From NCBI RefSeq assembly GCF_023630175.1, contig NZ_JALLIN010000012.1, forward strand, positions 62,001 through 126,000: 64,000 bases of DNA, given 5' to 3'. This document shows, one piece after another, positions 20,793-28,954 of the stretch. The first letter of the stretch is position 1, and each line of letters starts with the position of its first letter. The translations under genes and the position numbers were made by a program. A model generated the notes under the pieces. The model saw only the letters and a list, made by a program, of their open reading frames with translations. It was not told the DNA's origin and made no database searches. The stretch is from Streptomyces cellostaticus. GTDB lineage: Bacteria > Actinomycetota > Actinomycetes > Streptomycetales > Streptomycetaceae.

Positions 20793-21949
20793 CCGGCGCT
20801 GCCCAATTCGAGGGGAACGGCACGGGGGCGGGTTCCGCGCGCCTTCCGCGGCCCTGGTGGATCTACCGGGGCACCGGCCTGCCGTTGCACGACATCGAGC
20901 TGGCCGACGTACTGCCCGGGGCCCCGCCCTGGCGCACCTTCACGGGTTCCTCCGCGTCCGTGGACGGGGACGGGACCGGCGGGGCGCAGGCGCCGGTGGA
21001 ACCGCCCGCGCCGCCGCAGGACGAGGCCGAGCTGCGGCGCAGACTGGGGGCGGCCCGCGAGGGCATGGTGGCCGATCCCACCGAGGTCGACCTGGTGAAC
21101 GCGGCGCTGATCCTGCGACGCCCCCTGCTGGTCACGGGGCGCCCCGGCACGGGCAAGTCGTCGCTGGCCTACCGGATCAGCCGCGAACTGGGGCTGGGAC
21201 GGGTGCTGCGCTGGCCCGTCACCTCCCGGACGACCCTCTCCTCCGGTCTGTACCGCTACGACGCCGTGGGCCGGATCCACGCGGCGGCCACCTCGGACTC
21301 CCGCGCCGCGTCACCGGCCCCGGAGGGCGCGCCGTCCGGGGCCGGTGACGCGCCGTCGTCCGACATCGGCGCCTTCCTCGAACTCGGGCCGCTGGGCACG
21401 GCGTTGCTGCCCCACGCGCTCCCCCGGGTGCTGCTCGTCGACGAGTTCGACAAGAGCGACATGGACCTGCCGAACGACCTGCTCGACGTCTTCGAGGCGG
21501 GTGAGTTCACCGTCCCCGAGCTGGCCCGGCTGCGCGGCCACCGGCCGGTGGTGGAGGTGCGGTCCGACGATCCCGACCGCACGGTCCTGATCCGGGACGG
21601 CCGGGTCCGGTGCCGGGAGTTCCCGCTCGTCGTCATCACCAGCAACGACGAACGCGAGTTCCCGCCCGCCTTCCTGCGCCGGTGTCTGCACCTGCACGTC
21701 AGGGAACCCGAGCGGGACCGGCTGGCCGACATCGTGGCCGCGCACCTCGGGTCGCGGGACGACGACCCCCGGGTCGCCGAACTCATCCGCCTGTTCGCCG
21801 AGCGCAGCGCGCAGGAGAACGGCCTCGCCACCGACCAGTTGCTCAACTCCATCTGGCTCGCGACGTCCGGCGCCTATTCCCGCGGCGCCGACTGGGAGGC
21901 ACTGCTGCGGGCCGTCTGGCACCGGCTCGACGGCGTGAGAGAGCCGTGA
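20789..21949 (+). CDS. MoxR-type AAA+ ATPase
   Basis: A 386-aa AAA+ protein. Walker A is VTGRPGTGKSSLAYR (about 115-129), Walker B LLVDEFDKSDMDLPNDLL (about 215), sensor 1 VVITSNDEREFPPAFLRRCLHLHV with the arginine finger. It is of the MoxR class that works with vWA proteins as a chaperone-like switch. ATG 20789 overlaps the VMAP stop, and its TGA overlaps the GTG of the following vWA-NTPase-TPR gene, so the three proteins are translationally coupled and probably act as one complex. Confidence 0.9.
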   Translation: MTGAAQFEGNGTGAGSARLPRPWWIYRGTGLPLHDIELADVLPGAPPWRTFTGSSASVDGDGTGGAQAPVEPPAPPQDEAELRRRLGAAREGMVADPTEVDLVNAALILRRPLLVTGRPGTGKSSLAYRISRELGLGRVLRWPVTSRTTLSSGLYRYDAVGRIHAAATSDSRAASPAPEGAPSGAGDAPSSDIGAFLELGPLGTALLPHALPRVLLVDEFDKSDMDLPNDLLDVFEAGEFTVPELARLRGHRPVVEVRSDDPDRTVLIRDGRVRCREFPLVVITSNDEREFPPAFLRRCLHLHVREPERDRLADIVAAHLGSRDDDPRVAELIRLFAERSAQENGLATDQLLNSIWLATSGAYSRGADWEALLRAVWHRLDGVREP

Positions 21950-24900
21950 CGCGAGACGGCGGCACCGAATCGGCCCCCGCGGACCCGGGTTCGTTCGGTG
22001 CCTCGTGGTCCGAGATCGCCGACGCGTTGGTCCTGCTGGCCGTCGGAGCGGGCGAGGGCTCCGGGGAACGCGGTGCGGACGGCCCGGAGCCGGCCCGGTC
22101 CGAGCCGGCTGCGGCCGAGCCGCCGCCGGCCGACACCCGGGGGGCGGAGGAGGAGCACGGCGCCCCACCCGCACCCGCGCCGCCGGAGCAGGGCGCGGGG
22201 GACGAGAGGGGCCCGCGGACGTACGCACCGGACCCGCACGGCACAGCGCGGGCCGACGCGCTGCTCGGCGCCCCGGCCGGGCCCGCCCCGGACGGCGCCG
22301 CGTCCGCCGGCGGTCCGCACGCGCCCGTGCACCGGGCGGCCTGGCCCGCGATCCGGGCCCGTGAGCTGGCCCGGGCGTTACGCCCCTTCAAACGAGCCAC
22401 CGCGTCGGCCACCCGGACCGAGCTGGACGAGGAGGCGACCGCGGAGTCCACGGCGCTCAGCCTGCGCTGGATTCCGCAGTTCCGGCCGCTGCGGGAGCGG
22501 TGGATGGACGCCGTGCTGGTGGCCGACGTCAGTTCGTCGATGACCGTGTGGCGGCGCACGGTGGCCGAGTTCGAGCAGGTGCTGCGGCACACCGGCGCGT
22601 TCCGTGACATCCGGGTGCACACGCTCGACGGCGACCGGCTCGCGGAGTCCGATCCGCCCTGGCACGTCGGGCGTTCGCCCCTCACCGTGCGGCTGCCCGA
22701 CCGGGGGCGCCAGGTGGTGTTCCTGGTGACCGACGGCGTCGGGCCCGGCTGGCGCGGCGGGCGGGCGGCGCGGCTGCTCGCGGAATGGGCCCGGCACGCC
22801 TCGGTGGCCGTGGTGAGCGTCCTGGGCGAGGCCGTCTGGCACCGCACCGGGCTGCCCGCGCACCTGGCCCGGGTCCGCGTCCCGGGACCCGGCGCGCCCA
22901 ACAGCACCTGGCAGGTGCGCGGCGGCACGGACACGGCCGTCGTCCCGGTGCTGGAACTGGCCCCCTCGTGGCTCGGCCGCTGGGCCCGGCTGGCCACGGG
23001 TTCGGCGGCCGGTGCGCACGACGTGTGGGTGACCACCCCGGGCGCGGGCCGTCACCCGGACCCGGCCGCCGCCGCGGAGCCGCCGCCGGACCCGATGGAG
23101 CGGGTGTCACGGTTCCGGGCCGACGCCAGCCCGGCGGCCTGGGAACTGGCCGCGCGCCTGGCAGCCGTCCCGCTCAACATCCCCACGATGGAACACCTGC
23201 TCCGGGCCGGCGGTGCGCGGACCGGTCCCGGGGAACTGGCCGAGGTCATGCTGGGCGGCCTGCTCCGCAGGGTGGGTTCCGATCCGCTCGACGAACTGGA
23301 CGTCGCCTACGAGTTCCACGACGGCGTACGGGAGTTGATGCTCTCGGCGGCCGGGTCGAGGGACGAGACCCGATATCTGCTGCGCAGCACCCTGGAGCGG
23401 CTGGGCCGCAAGTGGCAGCCGTTGCGGGACCTGGGAGCGCTGCTGGACGACCCGCGGGCCTCCCCGGGCGACGTCCCGTTACCCGAACGGCTGATCCCGT
23501 ACGCCCACGTTCAGGTGAAGGTGACCAGGGCACTGAGCGGCCCCTACTTGGAATCTTCGCGCGTGCTCCGAAGCCGCTTGGAGCAGTCCGCTTCCGCCCT
23601 CCCGGCCCAGACCGACCAGTCTGAGGTGATAGACGTGACAAATAGCAGCAATTCGGGCACAGATCGACCCCAAGTCGGAACGGCGGGCGATCGCGCGGCG
23701 GATGCGCCGCCGACCGGCATACACGACTTACCCGATGTGTCAGATGATTCGATAAGAGGAGCACCAGTGTCAGTCCCCCTCGTCCGGAGCTCCCCGCCGA
23801 CGGAGGAGCGCCGGGCCGGAGATCCCGCCGTGTGGAACGTCCAGCCCCGGAACCCGAGTTTCACCGGGCGGGCGAGAGAGCTCGCGGCGCTCCATCAGAG
23901 ACTGACCACGGAGGGCGCGACCGCGGTGCTGCCCGAGGCGCTGCACGGTCTGGGCGGTGTCGGGAAGACGCAGATCGCCATCGAGTACGTGCACCAGCAC
24001 GCGCCGGAGTACGACGTCATCTGGTGGATCTCCGCCGAGCGCCCGGAGCAGATCCGCCAGTCGCTCACCCAGCTCGGCGCGGCCCTCGGCCTGGAGACGG
24101 GCGGCGAGCAGGAGATCACCATCGCGACGGTGCTCTCCGCGCTCGGCGCCGGGCGCCCCTACCGCCGCTGGATGCTGGTCTTCGACAACGCCGAGGACCC
24201 CGATGTGGTACGGCGCTTCTTCCCCGCCCAGAACGCCGGCAGGATCCTGGTGACCTCGCGCAACGCGCAGTGGGGCCGCATCGCCCGGACGGTCGACATC
24301 GACGTGTTCACCACCGAGGAGAGCATCGAACTCCTGGCCCGGCGCGGACCGGAACTCCAGCCGGAGCAGGCGGCCCGGATCGCCCAGGCCCTCGGAAACC
24401 TCCCCCTCGCCCTGGAGCAGGCCGCCGCCTGGCTGTCGGAGACCGGCATGCCCGCGGACGAGTACCTGCACATCTTCGAGGACGAACGCGCGGATCTGGA
24501 CTCCCAGCGCAGCGAACTCCTCGCCGCCGGCGTCCCCCTCGACTACCCGGAACCGGTCGCCGCCGCCTGGAACATGTCCCTGGGCCGGCTGGCCGAGCGG
24601 CACCCGGGTGCCCACCAGCTCCTCCAGGTCTGCTCCTTCTTCGCGCCCGAGGCGATCCCCCGCCGCATCTTCGCCGGTGTCCGCGGGGTCGAACTGCCCG
24701 CCGAACTCACTCAGGTGCTGCGCAGCCCGGTCAGACTCGGCGAGGCGATCCGGGAGATCAACCGGTACTCCCTGATCAGGATCAACCATCGGGACGGCAC
24801 CGTCCAGATGCACCGCCTGGTGCGAGCCGTCCTCGTGGGCCGCATGTCCCTCCAGGAACAGGCCGACATGCGTCACGCCGCGCACATCCTGCTCGCCAAC

Positions 24901-26319
24901 TACGACCCGGTGGACGTGGCGCCCGCCAACTGGCCCCGCTACGCGGAACTGCTCGTCCATGCCCGCTTCTCGCGCGCCCTGGAGTGCGATGACGGCTGGG
25001 TGCGGGACATGGTGGTCAACATCATCCGCTACCTGCACCGCTCGGGGGACAACCTGACCTGTGCGGAGTACGGCCGCGAGGTGGTCGAGGCCTGGACCGC
25101 CCGCCGCGGCGAGACCGACCTGCAGACGCTGAACGTGGCCGGGACGCTCGGGCACACCCTGCGTGCCCTGGGCCACTTCAGGGAGGCCTCGGAACTCAAC
25201 GACAAGAGCCTGCGCCTGCTGCGCGACAGTGTCGGGGACGACCACCCCGACACGCTCGCCGCGATCGGCTCGGTGTCCCAGAGCACGCAGATCCGCGGCG
25301 ACTTCGGCGCCTCGGTGGAACTGGAGGAGGACCGCTGGCGCCGCGCCGTCCGCGTGTTCGAGGACGGCGACCCCACGCTGCTGGCCGCCGCCAACGACTA
25401 CGCCCTGGCACTGCGGCTGGTGGGGAAGTACACGCAGGCCCGGGACATCGACTCCCAGGCCCGGGACGCCGCCCTCAGGTCACTCGGGTACGACGCCCTG
25501 CTGACCCTGCTGATCACCAGCAACCTGTCCATCGACGTGCGGGAGTCCGGTGACTACCTGCGCAGCCGGGAGATGCAGGAGGAGACCCTGCAGCGGGTCC
25601 GGAACGTCATCAAGGACCGTGCCGCCCCGGTGAATCTGATCGCCGCCCGCACCCTCGCCGTGGCCCGCCGCAAGGCCGGGGACCACGCCGGTGCGCTGGA
25701 ACTGAACGAGGAGACCCTGCGGCAGTACCGGAGCAAGTTCGGGGAACGGAACCTGAACGTGGCCGCGACCGTGCTCAACCTCTCGATGGACCTGCGGCAG
25801 AACGCGGACCTGGAGCAGGCCCGCGCCGTCGGCGAACAGTGCCTGAACACGCTGCGGGACCTCCTGGGACCACGGCATCCCTACACGCTCGCCGCCGCCG
25901 CCGACCTGTCGGTGACGCGGCGGCTGATCGGCGAGGTGGACGAGGCGCTCGCGGCGGACAGGGAGACGTACGAGGCGCACTGCGCCGCTCTCGGGGCCGA
26001 GCACCCGGGTTCGCTGGGCATCGCGATCAATCTGGCGAGCGACCACTACACGCTCGCCGACTACGCCGAGGCGCTCGCGCTCGACGAGCGCACGCTGCCA
26101 CTCTGCCGGACGCAGCTGGGCGACGACCACCCGGCCACGCTCGCGTGCTCGATGAACCTGTCGCTCGACCTGCGAGCCCTCGGCCGCGGTGAGGAGGCCC
26201 AGCGCCTGCACGCCGACACGCTGGAGCGCTATCGCTCCGTCCTGGGCAACAGCCACCCGGCCACCGTGGGGTGCGGCCGCGGCATGCGCGCGGACTGCGA
26301 TGTGGAGGTGCACCGCTGA
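21946..26319 (+). CDS. fxsT: vWA - NB-ARC-like NTPase - TPR fusion protein (FxsT-like)
   Basis: A 1457-aa protein. After a disordered Pro/Ala-rich N-terminus (1-125), residues about 185-345 are a vWA domain with an intact MIDAS (DVSSSM) and VFLVTDG; this N-half resembles SAV_2336-type proteins. A low-complexity linker spans about 545-625. The NTPase domain follows: Walker A GLGGVGKTQ (about 667-675), Walker B MLVFDNAEDP (about 745), sensor ILVTSRN and LPLALEQAAAWL. From about 1030 to the end are repeated TPR/Kinesin-light-chain-like units, e.g. LGDDHPATLACSMNLS. The NTPase-TPR half matches proteins known as the FxSxx-COOH system TPR protein. GTG 21946 overlaps the MoxR stop by 4 bp. Two in-frame internal GTGs with good ribosome binding sites lie in the linker (see next entry). 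The symbol is assigned by family resemblance. Confidence 0.85.
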   Translation: MTRDGGTESAPADPGSFGASWSEIADALVLLAVGAGEGSGERGADGPEPARSEPAAAEPPPADTRGAEEEHGAPPAPAPPEQGAGDERGPRTYAPDPHGTARADALLGAPAGPAPDGAASAGGPHAPVHRAAWPAIRARELARALRPFKRATASATRTELDEEATAESTALSLRWIPQFRPLRERWMDAVLVADVSSSMTVWRRTVAEFEQVLRHTGAFRDIRVHTLDGDRLAESDPPWHVGRSPLTVRLPDRGRQVVFLVTDGVGPGWRGGRAARLLAEWARHASVAVVSVLGEAVWHRTGLPAHLARVRVPGPGAPNSTWQVRGGTDTAVVPVLELAPSWLGRWARLATGSAAGAHDVWVTTPGAGRHPDPAAAAEPPPDPMERVSRFRADASPAAWELAARLAAVPLNIPTMEHLLRAGGARTGPGELAEVMLGGLLRRVGSDPLDELDVAYEFHDGVRELMLSAAGSRDETRYLLRSTLERLGRKWQPLRDLGALLDDPRASPGDVPLPERLIPYAHVQVKVTRALSGPYLESSRVLRSRLEQSASALPAQTDQSEVIDVTNSSNSGTDRPQVGTAGDRAADAPPTGIHDLPDVSDDSIRGAPVSVPLVRSSPPTEERRAGDPAVWNVQPRNPSFTGRARELAALHQRLTTEGATAVLPEALHGLGGVGKTQIAIEYVHQHAPEYDVIWWISAERPEQIRQSLTQLGAALGLETGGEQEITIATVLSALGAGRPYRRWMLVFDNAEDPDVVRRFFPAQNAGRILVTSRNAQWGRIARTVDIDVFTTEESIELLARRGPELQPEQAARIAQALGNLPLALEQAAAWLSETGMPADEYLHIFEDERADLDSQRSELLAAGVPLDYPEPVAAAWNMSLGRLAERHPGAHQLLQVCSFFAPEAIPRRIFAGVRGVELPAELTQVLRSPVRLGEAIREINRYSLIRINHRDGTVQMHRLVRAVLVGRMSLQEQADMRHAAHILLANYDPVDVAPANWPRYAELLVHARFSRALECDDGWVRDMVVNIIRYLHRSGDNLTCAEYGREVVEAWTARRGETDLQTLNVAGTLGHTLRALGHFREASELNDKSLRLLRDSVGDDHPDTLAAIGSVSQSTQIRGDFGASVELEEDRWRRAVRVFEDGDPTLLAAANDYALALRLVGKYTQARDIDSQARDAALRSLGYDALLTLLITSNLSIDVRESGDYLRSREMQEETLQRVRNVIKDRAAPVNLIAARTLAVARRKAGDHAGALELNEETLRQYRSKFGERNLNVAATVLNLSMDLRQNADLEQARAVGEQCLNTLRDLLGPRHPYTLAAAADLSVTRRLIGEVDEALAADRETYEAHCAALGAEHPGSLGIAINLASDHYTLADYAEALALDERTLPLCRTQLGDDHPATLACSMNLSLDLRALGRGEEAQRLHADTLERYRSVLGNSHPATVGCGRGMRADCDVEVHR
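23625..23769 (+). promoter_or_regulatory. Internal ribosome binding sites in the vWA-NTPase linker
   Basis: Within the giant gene, GAGGTGAT (23623-23630) precedes an in-frame GTG at 23635 and AAGAGGAG (23754-23761) precedes an in-frame GTG at 23767 by 5 nt. The latter would yield an 850-residue NTPase-TPR protein without the vWA half. The surrounding codons are less GC-biased than the rest. Either these are active internal starts or relics of two genes that fused. Confidence 0.45.
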
Positions 26320-26325
26320 CGGCGG

Positions 26326-26465
26326 GCCGTCCGGCACATCGGGCGGTCCGGCACATCGGGCGGTCCGGCACATCGAGGGTCCGGCACATCGGGCCCGTCC
26401 CGCGGGCAGTGCCCGTCCCGCGGGCAGTGCCCGTCCCGCGGGCAGTGCCCGTCCGCCGGACCGGC
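26326..26465. repeat. Two adjacent tandem repeats between convergent island genes
   Basis: Four units of GTCCGGCACATCGGGCG begin at 26329, 26346, 26363 and 26379 (17, 17 and 16 bp apart). They are followed directly by units of CCCGTCCCGCGGGCAGTG at 26394, 26412 and 26430 (18 bp apart) and a partial fourth at 26448; each contains the palindrome CCCGCGGG. The tract fills the gap between the convergent TPR and HExxH genes. A terminator or recombination scar is possible. Confidence 0.9.
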
Positions 26466-26481
26466 CGGCCGGTCCGCCGGT

Positions 26482-28362
26482 TCAGTCCGCCGTCGCGCCC
26501 CGGGCGGCCGCCTCGGCGATCAGGGCGGCGAGGGTCTGCGGGGGCTGCGGGCGGCCTCGCAGCAGCAGCAGCCGGTACACGGCGGCCACCAGTTCCGGCC
26601 GGTGCAGGAGCATGCCGCGGGCCCGGCCCTCGGGCAGGCTGAGCGCCAGTCCGGCCCAGGCGGCGGGGTCGGCCGGGTTCTCGGCGATCAGCCGGCGGTA
26701 TCCGGACAGTGCGGCGCCGCGGTCCCCCGCCGCCCACGCGTAGTCCGCCGGGGCGGCACCGACGCTGCCCGGATCGGCGCGCAGGCCCTCGAAGCGCTCG
26801 CGGTCGCCGATGCGGATCCGCACCAGCCGGGTGCGGACGTCGGACGTGAGCGGTCCCGTCCGCAGCGTCACGTCGGGAAACGCGGGCGGTGCCGGAGTGC
26901 CGTCGGCGAGGGCGGCGGCCCAGGCCTCGGCCTGAGCGCTGTCGCAGCTCAGCTGGGAGAGCCGGAAGACCATCCGGTGGTCGTCACGGGCCTCCTCGGC
27001 GGCCAGCGCCGCCGCCGCGGGCACCGTCTCCTTCAGCACGGCGGCGAGCGTGCCCTCCACGACGCGCAGGAACCGTTCACCGTCGTGGGTCAGGACCGCC
27101 TCGGCCCACAGCGTGCCCAGCCCTTCCTCCACCTGTCCCCTGCGCAGCGCGCCCTCGAAGTCCGCGACCGCACGCTCGGCGTCCGTGGTGCCGGGCCGCT
27201 CCCTGAGCGCGAACCAGAAGGCGGCCACGCCGAGGAACGCGTAGACACCGTGCAGCATCCCGCGCAGCGGTCTGGGATCCGCACGCCAAGGCGCGTAGTG
27301 CGTCTCCTCCCGCCCCCCGCGCAACAGCGTGACCAGGTCCATGAGCGTGCTGAGTTTGCTGTGCTGCGCCTCGTGGACCAGGGCGACGGCCAGGTCCACG
27401 GGCCTGGCCGGTCTGGTCAGCAGCAGCCCTCCGAACGCCTCGGGGTCGCTGCCGCTGAAGACCTCCGCGGGACTGCGGTCGGGCAGCGGGGTGACGGCCA
27501 GCAGGCAGTCCGCCAGGCCCTGGGGATCGATCCGGCGCTGTTCGGCCACCAGCGGCCAGGCGTCCTCGTAGAGTCGTCGCCACTCCCGCGTCTCGTCCTC
27601 GTCCAGCCGCGCGACCGGCAGCCTGCGCAGGAAGTGCCTCCAGGGGTCGAGATCGTCCAGCAGCGGTGCGCCGGCCGGCTCCGCACCGGGCGCCCGCAGC
27701 CGCCGCAGTGCCCACCAGCCGGGGGCGTCGCGGGTGAGGTCGGCGGGTAAGGGAACGGTTCCCGAGGAGCAGCGCACCCCGGAGCCGCCGTGGTCGCGGA
27801 AGACCTCGGCGACGGGGTCCGCGGGGTTGCCGGGAATCGTCGCGTATCCCAGGGAGGGAAGGAGTACGCCGTGCTCCGTGAGAGGGACGGCGGTGCGGAA
27901 CGGCACGCGGGCCCGGAGGGCCGCCGCCGCGGCCAGGGCGTGCACCCGGGCAGCGTCCCGCAGCACCGCGGGCTCCGGCCCGGCGTCCCCCTCGCTGCGC
28001 AGCTCTCGCAGCGTGCGGGCCAGCCAACTGCCCACGCTGGGATGGAGCAGGACGGATTCCACGGCGTCACGGTCCGCGGTCTCGGCGCCGGCCAGCAGTT
28101 CCCAGGCCTTCTGCGCGGGGGGCAGCGACGCGTGCCACGGTACGTACCGGTCGGCGCTCTCCACCAGCGCACGCAGGAGCACCAGCCGGCGACTGCGCTG
28201 CGCGGAGCGAAGGGCGGCGACGGCGTCCCGCCCGCCACCGCCCCGAGCGAGTTGCAGGAAGTGCCCGCCCCGCAGCCGATGCCGTGCCCCGACGGGCGGC
28301 AGGCACGAGTCGGATCCGGCTGCGTTCTTCCCGCCGGGGAGGGTGGTGCCCGCGTCCGACAT
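26482..28362 (-). CDS. HExxH motif protein, predicted alpha-ketoglutarate-type peptide beta-hydroxylase
   Basis: A 626-aa protein with LVHEAQHSKL, the HExxH motif at residues 330-334, preceded by DPEAFGGLLLTRPARPVDLA and followed by a conserved helical region (MLHGVYAFLGVAAFWFALRE). This fits the HEXXH domain linked to FxSxx-COOH-type RiPP systems (the aKG-HExxH peptide beta-hydroxylases, in which the motif binds iron rather than making a protease). The C-terminal about 80 residues look TPR-like (AALSGYRRLIAENPADPAAWAGLAL). GAGGAG 6 nt upstream of ATG 28362 fixes the start. It faces the TPR gene and lies 295 bp downstream of a small peptide gene on the same strand. No radical-SAM gene is in the window. 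Confidence 0.85.
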   Translation of the reverse strand: MSDAGTTLPGGKNAAGSDSCLPPVGARHRLRGGHFLQLARGGGGRDAVAALRSAQRSRRLVLLRALVESADRYVPWHASLPPAQKAWELLAGAETADRDAVESVLLHPSVGSWLARTLRELRSEGDAGPEPAVLRDAARVHALAAAAALRARVPFRTAVPLTEHGVLLPSLGYATIPGNPADPVAEVFRDHGGSGVRCSSGTVPLPADLTRDAPGWWALRRLRAPGAEPAGAPLLDDLDPWRHFLRRLPVARLDEDETREWRRLYEDAWPLVAEQRRIDPQGLADCLLAVTPLPDRSPAEVFSGSDPEAFGGLLLTRPARPVDLAVALVHEAQHSKLSTLMDLVTLLRGGREETHYAPWRADPRPLRGMLHGVYAFLGVAAFWFALRERPGTTDAERAVADFEGALRRGQVEEGLGTLWAEAVLTHDGERFLRVVEGTLAAVLKETVPAAAALAAEEARDDHRMVFRLSQLSCDSAQAEAWAAALADGTPAPPAFPDVTLRTGPLTSDVRTRLVRIRIGDRERFEGLRADPGSVGAAPADYAWAAGDRGAALSGYRRLIAENPADPAAWAGLALSLPEGRARGMLLHRPELVAAVYRLLLLRGRPQPPQTLAALIAEAAARGATAD

Positions 28363-28657
28363 GGTTCTCCTCGCCATGGACCGGCTCAGGACAAGTGGGG
28401 TCCGGTGCCGTGGCCGGAAGGACTCAGCGGCTCGCGGTGCACGGCGCCGCGCCGCGCGGCCGTCCGGCACGGCATCACGGACCCGGCCCTAGTGCTGCGA
28501 CCGGAAAGGTTCACCGGCTCGCGGCGCCCGGCACGGCACGGCACCTCGCCGCGTCGTCGCATCACCCGAGTACGTCCAGTACGCGGACGACGCTCCGCCT
28601 TGCGCTGCACCGCACCGGACGCCGCGAGCCTTCCGGCAAACCATTCCGGTCACGGCC
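28363..28657. repeat. Dispersed repeat family 2 between peptide gene and HExxH gene
   Basis: No gene is seen here. The core (about 28499-28640) begins CCGGAAAGGTTCACCGG and ends with the inverted form GCGAGCCTTCCGG, with CTCGCCGCGTCGTCGC, ACCCGAGTACGTCC and CGCGGACGACGC inside; the same series occurs in opposite orientation at 57945-58080. A more diverged half copy (GGAAGGACTCAGCGGCTCGCGG) lies at about 28411-28440. The element separates the peptide gene from its presumed modifying enzyme. Confidence 0.75.
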
Positions 28658-28828
28658 CTAGCAGTCGGCGCTCGACGAATTCCCCAGCGTGGGAGGGTTG
28701 TCGACGAGCGCGAGCAGACGCCGGGCCTCCATGGTCAGACCCGCGGACGCCAGGGAGCCGACTGCCGCCAGCGGCACCTGAGAGAGATCCACCAACTCGG
28801 TCTCGACATCGGCTGCCGACAGATCCAC
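28658..28828 (-). CDS. Candidate RiPP precursor peptide (56 aa)
   Basis: A short gene read from GTG 28828 to TAG 28658, with GAGGGGG about 9 nt upstream. The product is acidic and begins MDLSAADVETELVDLSQVPL; it continues with an Ala/Leu-rich helix (MEARRLLALVDNPPT) and ends GNSSSADC. The VDLSxVPL segment resembles leader regions of FxSxx-COOH-type precursors as I remember them, but the C-terminus is not FxSxx: it is Ser/Asn-rich and ends Asp-Cys. Position directly upstream of the HExxH gene supports a substrate role. Candidate beta-hydroxylation residues are the Asn, Asp and Ser near the C-terminus. Not long enough to be certain on coding statistics alone. Confidence 0.65.
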   Translation of the reverse strand: MDLSAADVETELVDLSQVPLAAVGSLASAGLTMEARRLLALVDNPPTLGNSSSADC

Positions 28829-28954
28829 GGCTCGTCCCCCTCTTTTTCACGACAGCACACGCGTCCCCTGTCATGGTTACCCAATCGATCGGGTTGCGAA
28901 AGATGGCCGCCCGCCGGGAGCACGACAAATGGCCATCCTCGCCGGGCCGCGCGT
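28829..28954 (-). promoter_or_regulatory. Upstream region of the precursor peptide gene with CCCAATCGATCGGG palindrome
   Basis: This 126-bp gap precedes the peptide gene. CCCAATCGATCGGG (28880-28893) is palindromic apart from one position pair and sits about 52 nt upstream of the GTG, where an operator or activator site would be expected. Less GC-rich sequence (TTTTTCACGAC, GGTTACCCAATCG) surrounds it. Confidence 0.35.

Noticed and set aside
26326..26465. Possible CRISPR array.
   Set aside because: The units are contiguous tandem repeats without spacers, only 16-18 bp long, and no cas genes are present.
26482..28362. A zinc metalloprotease because of HExxH.
   Set aside because: The surrounding sequence and context fit the HExxH peptide-hydroxylase family; no signal peptide, no third-ligand motif of common proteases was recognised. 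The protease option is not fully excluded.
28658..28828. A strict FxSxx-COOH peptide.
   Set aside because: The last five residues are SSADC, so the defining Phe and Ser positions are absent; it is reported only as a related candidate.
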